Below, one piece after another: positions 50,486-59,215 of a stretch of DNA of 64,000 bases (its first letter is position 1; every line of letters starts with the position of its first letter). The position numbers were made by a program, and so were the translations under genes. The stretch comes from an uncultured Poribacteria bacterium. GTDB taxonomy: Bacteria; Poribacteria; WGA-4E; WGA-3G. The stretch spans positions 4,334,506 to 4,398,505 of the forward strand of contig OX638316.1 in NCBI GenBank assembly GCA_951812525.1. Reading direction: 5' to 3'. The notes below the pieces were generated by a model. That model searched no databases. It saw only the letters and a list, made by a program, of their open reading frames with translations, and was not told the origin of the DNA.

Positions 50486-52426
50486 TTATTTCTTTTTTAA
50501 GATGAGCAGCGTGAGGTCGTCAAATTGATCCGCCTCGCCTTGAAATTTCATCACTGCGTCGTGAAGGTGCTCTCGGATAGCATCAGCACTACCGTCCTTA
50601 CAAGCCTTGGATGCCTCAAAAAGCCGATCTTCTTCATAATACTCATCCTCAACGTTAACGGTTTCTGTGACACCATCGGTATAATACACGACAACATCAC
50701 CGCTAACAAGTTCAATATGCTCCGCTTCATATTCAGCGATACTGGAGACCATATCGTTTGGAAACATTCCAAGCGGGATACCTCCGACATCTTCACCTAA
50801 CCACTTAGAGGTTCCATCTTTTCTTATGAGTAGCGGTGGATTATGACCAGCATTGAGTGTTGTCAGGACATCGGTTTCTGGGTTAAGATGGCTATAGAAG
50901 AATGTCGCATATTTTTCCTCCGTGCCACTGGCGTAAAGAAGGGAGTTGAGTGTCATGGCCATTTCAGCGAGTTCAGCATACGTGGTTGCAGGACATACCT
51001 CTTTCTCCGTGCCCTCTGATGTACCATTTTCCACGCGTGATAATTCAGAGATGAGCCCGGCGCGCAAGGTTGCCATGAGCAAGGCGGCTTGCATTCCTTT
51101 TCCAGAGACATCCGCAATTGCGAGTCCCCAACGCCCAGTAGGCAGTGAAATACAATCATAATAGTCGCCCCCGACAGGCCCGCGAGGTTCATAGTGTCCC
51201 GCGACTTCATAGCCGGGAATATCAGGCAGGTTATCTGGAATGAGGTTCACTTGGATTTTGCGTGCCTCTTCCATCTCTGCTTGCAACTGGCGTGCCTCAA
51301 GTGCCTCCTGATGGAGGTGTGCGTTCTCAATTGCCACGCCTGCCTGCTTAGCAAAGGAGTCGAGTAGGACGACATCCTCATCGGTAAAGGGTGCGATTCT
51401 ACCGCCCCGCTCTTCTTTGTCCCCCACGACAAGGACCCCTAAAATATCACCATCCCGTCCAGGGATAGGGACTGCCATTAAATTTTTTCCGCCGAAAAGT
51501 GTATCGGATTCGGGTAAGCAGTGTCCGGGAAGTCCGTCATTGACGACAGACTTCAGCATCTCTACCGATGATGCGTCTTGAACTACTGGTGCCTCTTCAC
51601 CACACGGAATAATGAGTCGATCACCATTGTGTTGTAGATCAGTTGTTTCAACTAAAGCCTCTGGAAAGGCATAACTCAATTCAAGTTCCTGCTGTTCCGG
51701 GCTTGTAAGCATAAGTGCTCCGGCATTTGCATCCAAGAACGAAACGGCTTGAAGGACCACTTGCTCTGCGGCATCTTCAGGTTGCAAGAGTTGACAGATC
51801 TGTGGCGCACTTTCTGCGAGCATGAATAACCGGAATTTCTCGCTTTGGATACCCTCCACCATCTGCGAATAGGCGATGGCGATTGAAATTTGATTGGCGA
51901 GTGTTGTTAACAATTCCTTCTCCCACGCTTCTAATGTCTCCCTTCCCAAAAACCGTCCTAAGCCGATGATACCCAAGAATTCATCTTGAATCTTTAGTGG
52001 AACCCAGAGACGGATGTCAATAGTTTCGACAAGCTCAGCACTCTGGATAAAGAATTCTTTAAGAGTTGTTGGAGGCGAGGCACTCTCAATGAACGGAAGT
52101 TGCAGTAAATCTGCCACTTCCTCTGATTCAATAGGAATTGGGGAGAACACCTGCTCAGGTGTCGATGCGACGACATCAAGATTCTGTCCAGTAGGGTGGT
52201 ATCGCAGGATCACACCTCGTGTGACTTGTAAGGTCCCGAGTGTAATGCGGAGATAGGTTTTACTTGAATGATTAAAGTTACCGTATCCAGAGATGAGCGT
52301 TTGCCCCAAATGCTCCAACTCGGACAAACTAAATATAAGCCGCTCCATAGTCTGTTCGGCGGTGTTTTGTGTCCCATGGGTTTGCTGCAAATCGCTCCCC
52401 AAAATAGGTTCGCTTGAATCTTTCAT
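50486..52426 (-). CDS. GAF-domain PP2C-type serine phosphatase (RsbU/SpoIIE-like)
   Basis: A 646-residue protein. Two GAF-type sensory domains (about 30-190 and 195-360) precede a PP2C/SpoIIE phosphatase domain (about 400-645): GPVGGDYYDCISLPTGRWGL, ADVSGKGMQAALLMATLRAG, LNAGHNPPLL, YYTDGVTETVN and FDDLTLLILK. The metal-binding aspartates are in place. It should dephosphorylate STAS antagonists in a partner-switching pathway; the STAS gene at 52587 is the next upstream gene. GAF domains imply small-molecule or redox input. Confidence 0.9.
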   Translation of the reverse strand: MKDSSEPILGSDLQQTHGTQNTAEQTMERLIFSLSELEHLGQTLISGYGNFNHSSKTYLRITLGTLQVTRGVILRYHPTGQNLDVVASTPEQVFSPIPIESEEVADLLQLPFIESASPPTTLKEFFIQSAELVETIDIRLWVPLKIQDEFLGIIGLGRFLGRETLEAWEKELLTTLANQISIAIAYSQMVEGIQSEKFRLFMLAESAPQICQLLQPEDAAEQVVLQAVSFLDANAGALMLTSPEQQELELSYAFPEALVETTDLQHNGDRLIIPCGEEAPVVQDASSVEMLKSVVNDGLPGHCLPESDTLFGGKNLMAVPIPGRDGDILGVLVVGDKEERGGRIAPFTDEDVVLLDSFAKQAGVAIENAHLHQEALEARQLQAEMEEARKIQVNLIPDNLPDIPGYEVAGHYEPRGPVGGDYYDCISLPTGRWGLAIADVSGKGMQAALLMATLRAGLISELSRVENGTSEGTEKEVCPATTYAELAEMAMTLNSLLYASGTEEKYATFFYSHLNPETDVLTTLNAGHNPPLLIRKDGTSKWLGEDVGGIPLGMFPNDMVSSIAEYEAEHIELVSGDVVVYYTDGVTETVNVEDEYYEEDRLFEASKACKDGSADAIREHLHDAVMKFQGEADQFDDLTLLILKKK

Positions 52427-52586
52427 AGTGTTGCATCCAGATATTGGTATAAGTATATGTTATATCTATTACTACAAAGATGTCCCTAAGACACTGAAAT
52501 AGGGGTCCGAAATACACCTGTGAACATATAAAGCAGAGCCAAATATTTTAATCTCTTTCAAGACCAAATTTGAAATAAGAAGCGGA

Positions 52587-52928
52587 CTATAGATTGGCAA
52601 TAGCGGTTTCTTCATCCGGGAAGATACCGGCGTATTTAGCGAGTGCCATCATACGAAAAGTCCGTTCCTGCGTGGCTGACAATCCACAGAAATTCAATGC
52701 CCCTTCCCGTTCGTGGAGTGCCTCTATAATTTCGATAAGTATGGAAATACCGATGCTGTTAATGAGTGTAGTTTTCTCAAGATTGATTACAAGCTGCGTA
52801 TAACCGTTCTGAATGAGTTCTCGCGCTTTCTCGGCGAGCTGCTCTCCGAGTGCATCGTTAAGGTACCCAGCTGTCTCAATCACTGCGTGTTCTCCGTCTT
52901 CACGGATTTGGATATCAAATTTGTTCAA
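52587..52928 (-). CDS. STAS-domain anti-sigma factor antagonist
   Basis: A 113-residue STAS protein. The phosphorylation serine is in LINSIGISILIEII (near residue 58). It has the usual alternate strand/helix layout (VIETAGYLNDALGEQLAEKA at the start). It stands between the phosphatase gene and the RsbW-like kinase gene on the same strand, so all three parts of a partner-switching module are here. It is a paralogue of the lone STAS gene at 18873. AAGGAGG-like sequence (GGAGGTAAGGG) precedes its ATG. Confidence 0.9.
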   Translation of the reverse strand: MNKFDIQIREDGEHAVIETAGYLNDALGEQLAEKARELIQNGYTQLVINLEKTTLINSIGISILIEIIEALHEREGALNFCGLSATQERTFRMMALAKYAGIFPDEETAIANL

Positions 52929-53093
52929 AACCCTTACCTCCTTAACTTCCTAACAAGGACTTGCAGTTTACCCTAAGTACGAAGGTGGAATATAGCAAAA
53001 TCCCATCGTTTAACAACGAATTTGAAACAGACCTTGGCACATATCGTATCTGCTCCCAAATTGTGTTACGATATAGCGAAACGAAACAACAGT

Positions 53094-53525
53094 TTACGGT
53101 TTCTTTCTCTTTATAATCTTGACAGTTGTTCCGTTAGGGCTGCTTTCTATATCCACTTCATCCATTAGGGATTTAATTATTTGCAATCCCCTTCCTCGCT
53201 TACGCAGGTCGGTATGTACCCCCGGACTTCCGAGCAAACGGCTACCGTCGAGTGTATCAGTAGAGATACCAACTCCCCGATCGGTAACCTTAAACTGCAG
53301 TTCATCGTCCTTGAGTAAAAAGTCGATATGCACCTCCTGATCGTCGCTTTTGCTATGCTCAAAGGCGTTGATACAGGTTTCAATAATTGCGAGTTGGATC
53401 TCTTCGACCTCTCCTTCCCCGAAATTCATCAATTCGGCGAGAACAGAGGCTGTTTTGGCTGCAGCAAGTTCCATGTCAGGGTACATCGGTATAGTGAGGG
53501 TTACTTGTTTTGCCGTATCTGACAC
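53094..53525 (-). CDS. RsbW/SpoIIAB-type anti-sigma regulatory kinase
   Basis: A 143-residue GHKL ATPase (HATPase_c_2). The N box is AIIETCINAFEHSKSDD, the G1 box VTDRGVGIS, and the G2 box KRGRGLQIIKSLMDEV. It phosphorylates the STAS partner and binds a sigma or effector. Start is GTG at 53525 with AAGGAGG upstream. No dedicated sigma factor is adjacent, so its target may not be a sigma factor. A promoter at 53691-53720 probably drives the whole module. Confidence 0.9.
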   Translation of the reverse strand: MSDTAKQVTLTIPMYPDMELAAAKTASVLAELMNFGEGEVEEIQLAIIETCINAFEHSKSDDQEVHIDFLLKDDELQFKVTDRGVGISTDTLDGSRLLGSPGVHTDLRKRGRGLQIIKSLMDEVDIESSPNGTTVKIIKRKKP

Positions 53526-53605
53526 GTTGCGTTTCCCTCCTTGCTATGGCTTGTGTTCGATAGGAATCCACAAAATTCAATTCGGTTTGTGTTTTCCGTT
53601 TCAGT

Positions 53606-53653
53606 CAGTGGGAAATGAGAAATAGGAAAGAGAACTTAGGTCGCTTCCCACTG
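53606..53653. promoter_or_regulatory. 9-bp inverted repeat in the leader of the partner-switching operon
   Basis: CAGTGGGAA (53606-53614) pairs with TTCCCACTG (53645-53653) across 30 bp. It lies between the promoter and the RsbW-like start, so it could be an RNA hairpin or operator. Confidence 0.45.
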
Positions 53654-53690
53654 GTATGTTTAGATGCAAGCGTATGAAAAACTTGATTAT

Positions 53691-53720
53691 ATCATACCAT
53701 ATTTCTTTTAATTATGTCAA
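53691..53720 (-). promoter_or_regulatory. Sigma70-type promoter of the partner-switching module
   Basis: On the minus strand: -35 TTGACA (53720-53715), 18-bp spacer, -10 TATGAT (53696-53691). It faces the RsbW-like gene, with a leader of about 160 nt. The spacer 53526-53849 has no gene. Confidence 0.7.
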
Positions 53721-53849
53721 GTTTTTTGTCCAATTGATTTCTCAAGGCACCTATGGTATCATAAAATACCCTAAACTTTTCATTTAAACTTATATATTAA
53801 ACGAATAATTGAAAGTTATCTTTTCAATATTTCGTCATAAAGGAGAAAG

Positions 53850-54749
53850 ATGGAAATTCTTGAATATACACCAGAGATGAAAAAAGGGACAACTCAGTTC
53901 TACAATAACCTCACTGCCAATGTCCCACACTGTTATCCTGTAAGTGAAGACGAATTGGGTGAAGTACTACTGGGTCCTACCTACGAAACTGAGGACAAGA
54001 AGGCACTTCAATACCAAACTACTTTTGTTGCCAGAGAGCGAGATACTATCATCGGATTTATACAAGTTGGTATTGGACCGATTGAAGAACTGAATAAGAA
54101 CAACACAGGTGTTATCCGATTTTTCGGTTACCAACCCGGTGAACGAGGGGCTGGGCAAGCACTGCTTGAAAAAGCGGAAACCTATCTCAATACTTATAAC
54201 CCGAATCAAATTGTCGCCGTCACACAAGACTACCGGTACCGGTTCTACCATTTTGGACACGCTTATCTATCGGATGGTTTAGGACAGGTTCAGGCACTTC
54301 TGGGATATAACGGTTATCAGCGCCGATTCGGTGAGGTATTTTTAGCGTGGGAAAATTACACTGTTACGCCAACGCAATTGGCAACGCCTATTGAACTTTC
54401 CGTGGATTGGGGATCGGGCAGGGGTGAACGCCCAAACTGCACCGTCTTAGCCTTTCACGATGGTATAGAGATTGGCACTTGCTACTCGGTATCGGGTGGC
54501 GAGTTTTCAGATCACCCCGAAGCGCAAGATTGGCTTCACACTATGTGGCTCGGTATAAAGGACGAATTCCAAGGGCAAGGTATAGGTCGCTATCTGCTTC
54601 AATACACACTCCAAGAAATGCACAATATCGGATATCGACACGCCCTGATTAGTACGGACTGGGAAAACTACCGAGCACTGCTTTTCTACAGCAACTGTGG
54701 CTACCGCGTTACGGATTGGACTTATGGCTATTTAAAAGCTGAGTTGTAG
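53850..54749 (+). CDS. Double GNAT acetyltransferase
   Basis: A 299-residue protein with two GNAT folds. The first (about 1-165) has FVARERDTIIGFIQVGIG and YQPGERGAGQALLEKAETYL; the second (about 185-299) has the acetyl-CoA loop IKDEFQGQGIGRYLLQYTL and ALLFYSNCGYRVTDW. The second loop QGQGIGR fits the Q/RxxGxG/A signature well. Duplicated GNAT proteins act on small molecules or antibiotics; the substrate is unknown. AAAGGAG precedes the ATG. It stands alone on the + strand. Confidence 0.88.
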   Translation: MEILEYTPEMKKGTTQFYNNLTANVPHCYPVSEDELGEVLLGPTYETEDKKALQYQTTFVARERDTIIGFIQVGIGPIEELNKNNTGVIRFFGYQPGERGAGQALLEKAETYLNTYNPNQIVAVTQDYRYRFYHFGHAYLSDGLGQVQALLGYNGYQRRFGEVFLAWENYTVTPTQLATPIELSVDWGSGRGERPNCTVLAFHDGIEIGTCYSVSGGEFSDHPEAQDWLHTMWLGIKDEFQGQGIGRYLLQYTLQEMHNIGYRHALISTDWENYRALLFYSNCGYRVTDWTYGYLKAEL

Positions 54750-54794
54750 CGTAACAGGACAGAATCCGACGTGAATGGCATTATGGACGGTAGC

Positions 54795-55352
54795 TTACGG
54801 AGCACCTATTTTTGTCTCGTCAACAATCCATCGAGCGTCTGCTATGCGTGCGGTCGCCTCTGACAGTTCAGGTCGGTAACTTGCGAACTTGACTCTATCA
54901 CAATTGGTGAGTAATTGCTGGACCCGCTCAACATACGGCACACCTATCTGTGAGCGTCGCATGGCGTGAAGCAAGGCGGTTGTGGTCAGTTCCAATGCGG
55001 GAATTTGATAACGCCCACAGATATATTCTCGAAGGATGTATGAAATTTGGGTGTGATAGATCTCCATATCGCCACGCTTGAGCCAATCCGATGTTTCTAT
55101 TGCTGCTAACTGTTCGTATGCGATCTCATGTGGCATCGGTACGTCGTTTTCTTCTTCTACTGGAGACACTGGTAAGGTTTGTCGGCGTTTTCGGATATAG
55201 AGGAACACTGAAACGGCTATGATTCCGAGTACCACTGCGCCACCGATGAAATAAAACAGTAAACTTTGGGTTACCTCCAATGGTGGCTTGATATCACGCA
55301 AGCTCTGAACATCAATAGACCCCTGCGTAAAGATTTGTGTAAGTAGCGACAT
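54795..55352 (-). CDS. DUF4381-like membrane protein
   Basis: A 185-residue protein with one membrane helix (about residues 30-53) and a cytoplasmic helical domain (DWLKRGDMEIYHTQISYILR, EYICGRYQIPALELTTTALL). This matches DUF4381, usually found in Bat (BatA-DUF58-MoxR) operons. Here the BatA-like and DUF58 genes are 4-7 kb away on the same strand, separated by the partner-switching genes and a GNAT gene. The start is ATG 55352. Confidence 0.75.
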   Translation of the reverse strand: MSLLTQIFTQGSIDVQSLRDIKPPLEVTQSLLFYFIGGAVVLGIIAVSVFLYIRKRRQTLPVSPVEEENDVPMPHEIAYEQLAAIETSDWLKRGDMEIYHTQISYILREYICGRYQIPALELTTTALLHAMRRSQIGVPYVERVQQLLTNCDRVKFASYRPELSEATARIADARWIVDETKIGAP

Positions 55353-55409
55353 ATTTCTTCAAAAAGGTGAGAATGGCAGCGGATAGAAGAAAAATTTGAA
55401 AACAACCCT

Positions 55410-56000
55410 TTATGCAACAAGTGGTTGAATGACTATTGATTTCGGTGAAGTTGGACAGGCATATTGGCAGACACCGCATCCTGTGCATCCTGGATCAAGC
55501 ACCTCTACAACACTGTCTGACGAAAGACGAATCGCATCCTCTCCGATAGGACAGGTATCAACACAGTAGGTACAATCCACATCTTTGGTACGGAGACAGG
55601 TTTCAGCGGTAAAAACTGCCAACCCGATTTTAATGTCCTCTGCATAAACGGTTTGTAAGGCACCGCTTGGACAGACATACATGCATGCCAATGAATCACA
55701 GATGACGCAAGGCTGCTCCTCAGGGTCTATATAGGGTGTATTCGCAATGCTCGCATCCGTACTCTGCAAGGGTTGAATCGCGTTTGCGGGACAGTTTTTG
55801 ACGCAGTTACCACATCGGTGACATTGCTCCAAGAATTCTGCTTCAGGCAACGCACCTGGCGGTCGAAAGATAACACGATGCTCCGAATCCTCAGCAAGCA
55901 GATGTTCACCGACCTGGTCATCAAGAAATTCAGCAACAGGCTGGATGAGCTGGTTCAAGGCTTCCTTGAAAAAACCGCGTCTCCCTGTTTCATCAGACAT
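55410..56000 (-). CDS. Multi-cluster [4Fe-4S] ferredoxin (NapG/MauM-like)
   Basis: A 196-residue protein with four cysteine clusters: CHRCGNCVKNCP (about residue 60), CVICDSLACMYVCP (about 98), CTYCVDTCP (about 143) and CTGCGVCQYACP (about 172). Together they can hold about four [4Fe-4S] centres. The layout resembles NapG/MauM/NapF-type electron-transfer proteins. No Tat signal is obvious, although GRRGFFKEALNQLI near residue 6 resembles a degenerate one. It is 32 bp downstream of the HTH regulator on the same strand. Confidence 0.88.
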   Translation of the reverse strand: MSDETGRRGFFKEALNQLIQPVAEFLDDQVGEHLLAEDSEHRVIFRPPGALPEAEFLEQCHRCGNCVKNCPANAIQPLQSTDASIANTPYIDPEEQPCVICDSLACMYVCPSGALQTVYAEDIKIGLAVFTAETCLRTKDVDCTYCVDTCPIGEDAIRLSSDSVVEVLDPGCTGCGVCQYACPTSPKSIVIQPLVA

Positions 56001-56032
56001 TTTTATACTGATCCCTGCGGTTGCGCCGAACG

Positions 56033-56665
56033 TTACTCTTCTCTGTCTTTAGCAATCCGATAGCAACATCTATGGCTGCCTTGCATCAGATATTCTTCCC
56101 GAACAACCTTTGTACCCAAGGATTGTCGAAAGAGTCCCAACTCAATTTCGCAGACGTGGGGATACTCCTCAGCAATCATGGCAATTGGGCAGTTATGTTC
56201 AATTAAGACGTAGTTGTCCTCATCCTCATCAAAGCTTGCCATGTATCCTTCTTCGTCTCGAATACGGGCAAGTTCTTTGACGCGTTCGGGTAAATCTTTC
56301 CCGTTAAGCCGTTTTTGATAGGTTTGCAACTGCGATTTCATCCGTTCTTTAAAGACCTTGTTGATGAAACCGGGTCCATTGAATTTTGCTACTTCATTCA
56401 TTAGACCGACTGCAAAGCTGGCGTACGCAGTCGGGAAAAGACTGTTTGCATGATCGGTTAAGCGATAAATGTGAAGTGGACGCCCGCGCTTTTGTTTTTC
56501 TCGGTGGTATTCCACCAATTCTTCTGTTTCCAGTATAGCGAGGTGTTGTCGAATTCCCATCTGACTGATATGCAAAGCATCTGTCAGTTGGCTGACCGTC
56601 ATACCAGCCCGCATTTTGAGCAGCTGCAGGATTCGCATTCGGGTTTCGCTCATTTCGCAATTCAC
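56033..56665 (-). CDS. SufR-like winged-helix regulator with cysteine-rich C-terminus
   Basis: A 210-residue regulator. The N-terminal helix-turn-helix (MTVSQLTDALHISQMGIRQH, LAILETEELVEYHREK) is ArsR/DeoR-like and the wing is KRGRPLHIYRLT. The C-terminal domain has cysteines in HNCPIA, HVCEIE and SHRCCY. The first two are 12 residues apart as in SufR, which senses iron-sulfur clusters, but the third SufR cysteine position is lysine. It may still bind a cluster with the remaining ligands. The ferredoxin next to it fits such a role. Its start is preceded by AAGGGGAAATC. Confidence 0.82.
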   Translation of the reverse strand: MNCEMSETRMRILQLLKMRAGMTVSQLTDALHISQMGIRQHLAILETEELVEYHREKQKRGRPLHIYRLTDHANSLFPTAYASFAVGLMNEVAKFNGPGFINKVFKERMKSQLQTYQKRLNGKDLPERVKELARIRDEEGYMASFDEDEDNYVLIEHNCPIAMIAEEYPHVCEIELGLFRQSLGTKVVREEYLMQGSHRCCYRIAKDREE

Positions 56666-56874
56666 GTGATTTCCCCTTCTTAATTTGTGGGAGTGTAGAT
56701 TAGAAAGCTGCTTCTTTATATTACACGTATTCTAAGAATTATATCACAACCGTCTAATACAATTCAAGATTTAAATTAAGGTCATTGAGTTTTTGGATCT
56801 GCGATTGCAGTTGGTGTTTGGTCGGTACTGCATATTTTAAGTAGATGCAAAGGCGCGGTGCACTATTTTTTCTT

Positions 56875-56903
56875 TTGTCTATTTATCATGTATATGATAC
56901 AAT
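56875..56903 (+). promoter_or_regulatory. Promoter with palindromic spacer before the PhyH-sulfatase genes
   Basis: -35 TTGTCT (56875-56880), 17-bp spacer, -10 TACAAT (56898-56903). TATCAT-GTAT-ATGATA (56884-56899) is a palindrome lying across the spacer, a possible operator. The leader to the ATG at 56962 is about 50 nt. Confidence 0.55.
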
Positions 56904-56961
56904 TTTATTATCGATCGCTTGTAAGCCCATAACCAAAGAAACTCGAAGGAGAAGGTGGAGC

Positions 56962-57768
56962 ATGCAGAACGAACTCACCGAATCACAAATTAATTTTTAT
57001 CGCGAAAACGGCTATCTCGCCATTGAGAATTTTCTTGATGCTGAGGAGTTGGAAGAGTGGCGACGTTGCACTGATGAATCTGTTGAGGAACGGCTCGGAA
57101 ATTCAGTCGAATTTATGACGAATCAGATGGACGCTAAGCAATTTTACGCTCGCGTTTTCACACAGTGTCTCCGTCTAACCGATACGCATGCTGGCATGCG
57201 GAAACTGGTCCACGACCCAAGACTCGGCAAAATGGCAACCGAACTCGCAGGGGTTGACGGCATGCGAATTTGGCACGACCAAGCCCTGATTAAACCGCCT
57301 CACGGTAATCCCACCGCATGGCATCTTGATGTCCCTTACTGGTCGTTTGATTCACGGGATGCGGTTTCTTTCTGGGTGGCGTTGGACGATGCCACACTTG
57401 CGAATGGATGTATGTGGTACCTGCCAAGCACTCATAAAACGGCACGTTTTGATAATGTTGGGATCGGCATAAACATTGGCGAACTGTTCAATGTATATCC
57501 AGAATGGAAGCAGATTGAACCGCAATGCGCGCCTTGTCCTGCGGGCTCTATCGTATGGCACAATGGGCTCGTCGCACACGGGGCTGGTGCGAACATGACA
57601 ATCCATCACCGAAGGGCGATGACGTGCGGTTTCATGCCCGACGGATGCACATTCAACGGAAAACGGAACATCCTACCTGAAGACTATTTTAATTCACTGG
57701 AAATTGGCGATTTGCTTGACAACGACAAGCAGAATACACTTATTTGGCATACGGATTGGGAGACATAA
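56962..57768 (+). CDS. Phytanoyl-CoA dioxygenase (PhyH) family oxygenase 3
   Basis: A 268-residue Fe(II)/2-oxoglutarate oxygenase. Iron ligands are in AWHLDVPYW (near residue 115) and the distal histidine in VAHGAGANM (near 205). LANGCMWYLPSTHK is the family core. ATG 56962 follows AAGGTGGA; an upstream in-frame ATG at 56845 encodes an unlikely N-terminus. It is followed 49 bp on by the sulfatase-fold gene and then by a PEP-hydrolase-family gene, a plausible catabolic set. Confidence 0.88.
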   Translation: MQNELTESQINFYRENGYLAIENFLDAEELEEWRRCTDESVEERLGNSVEFMTNQMDAKQFYARVFTQCLRLTDTHAGMRKLVHDPRLGKMATELAGVDGMRIWHDQALIKPPHGNPTAWHLDVPYWSFDSRDAVSFWVALDDATLANGCMWYLPSTHKTARFDNVGIGINIGELFNVYPEWKQIEPQCAPCPAGSIVWHNGLVAHGAGANMTIHHRRAMTCGFMPDGCTFNGKRNILPEDYFNSLEIGDLLDNDKQNTLIWHTDWET

Positions 57769-57817
57769 AGCGTGGGTACCGCAGAATCCGCCTATGCAAA
57801 CAAAGGAGAATCGAAAT

Positions 57818-59212
57818 ATGGCGAAACTACCTAATATTGTGTTAATGGGAATTGACTCACTCCTCGCAACACACATGAGTTGCTACGGGTATCACCGACA
57901 AACGACCCCTCACATTGATCGGTTTGCGGAGGATGCCACACTCTTTGAAAAAACCTACAGTGCACACATTCCAACAACGAGTGCATACGCCTCTATGCTT
58001 ACCGGCTTAGATACGTTCAGCACACAGGTTGTCGCTTTGCGGCATCAGGGACCTCTTCGCGAAGAGGTAAAAACGTTGGCGGAAATACTTCGGGAATCGG
58101 GCTACGATACGACCTGTGTCGGATTTGGTGGACCGAGTGCTCGCGGATTTGATACCTATCTTGAGTATTCTGGCTGGGGTCCCGACGAAAGTGGGCGTAG
58201 TCCTAAAGCGGAAAATCTTAACAAAACGACTCTCCCAGAATTGAATCGATTGATCGATCAGGGTGACGAAAAACCGTTTTTCCTATTCCTGCGTCACATG
58301 GATCCACATTCCCCATACCTACCGCCTGCACCCTACGAACGCATGTTCTACCACGGAGATGAATGCGATCCGAGCAACACGTCCATGGAACCGGTAATGG
58401 CATTTAAACCGTTTTGCGACTATTTCGCATCTTGGATGCCAGAAGGCATCACCGATAAAGATTATGTCATTGCGCAATACGACGGCGCAGTCGCCTACAT
58501 GGATGCATGTATCCAGACGCTCTTTAATGCTCTCGAAACGCGTGGTGTCCTGGATGAAACAATAGTCGTTATCAACGGCGACCACGGTGAAACCCTCTAC
58601 GACCACGAGTGCTGGTTCGACCATCATGGACTCTACGATGTAACTTTGCATGTACCGCTCATTATCCGCTATCCGGGACGCGTCCCTGCTGGTAAACGGG
58701 TCACTGGCTACAACCAACATAAGGATTTGGTGCCGACGTTACTTGAATTAGCAGATATCGACACAGCCATCGAATTTGATGGAAAAAGTCTCACTTCTCT
58801 CATCAGCGGAGAGATAACTTCTTATGACAGTGAATTCTATATCACAGAATGCACGTGGATGCGTAAGCACGGTTGGCGTACCCCGGAATGGAAACTCATT
58901 GTTGCGCTTGAGCCGGACTTCCACTTCAAGCCCCCTGTCGAACTCTACAATCTCATCCAAGATCCTGATGAGAATAATAACCTCGCTGAGACACATCCTG
59001 ACATCGTTAACGTTCTCGAAACTCGGATGAAAAGCTGGATTCGTCAGCGAGAACAGGAAACTGGCCTGACGAATCCGATCATGACGCAGGGTGATTGGCA
59101 CGGACACAATGGTGTCGGTCCGTTTAAGACATCCGAACAGGCATATAACACGATGCACATCGGTGATCCAGGTCAAGCAGCAAGGCTACAAGCAAAATCG
59201 AGAGATGAATAG
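57818..59212 (+). CDS. Sulfatase-fold hydrolase lacking the formylglycine cysteine/serine
   Basis: A 464-residue cytoplasmic enzyme of the alkaline phosphatase superfamily. Metal ligands are in NIVLMGIDSL and in NGDHGETLYDHECWFDHHGLY read in parts. The nucleophile segment reads IPTTSAYASMLTG: the position taken by formylglycine-forming Cys or Ser in true sulfatases (C/S-x-P-x-R) is threonine (about residue 53) and the arginine is absent. Threonine is the nucleophile of phosphodiesterases and phosphoglycerol transferases of this superfamily, so a phosphoester or phosphonate ester is a better guess than sulfate. ATG 57818 follows AAAGGAG. Confidence 0.88.
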   Translation: MAKLPNIVLMGIDSLLATHMSCYGYHRQTTPHIDRFAEDATLFEKTYSAHIPTTSAYASMLTGLDTFSTQVVALRHQGPLREEVKTLAEILRESGYDTTCVGFGGPSARGFDTYLEYSGWGPDESGRSPKAENLNKTTLPELNRLIDQGDEKPFFLFLRHMDPHSPYLPPAPYERMFYHGDECDPSNTSMEPVMAFKPFCDYFASWMPEGITDKDYVIAQYDGAVAYMDACIQTLFNALETRGVLDETIVVINGDHGETLYDHECWFDHHGLYDVTLHVPLIIRYPGRVPAGKRVTGYNQHKDLVPTLLELADIDTAIEFDGKSLTSLISGEITSYDSEFYITECTWMRKHGWRTPEWKLIVALEPDFHFKPPVELYNLIQDPDENNNLAETHPDIVNVLETRMKSWIRQREQETGLTNPIMTQGDWHGHNGVGPFKTSEQAYNTMHIGDPGQAARLQAKSRDE

Positions 59213-59215
59213 GTA

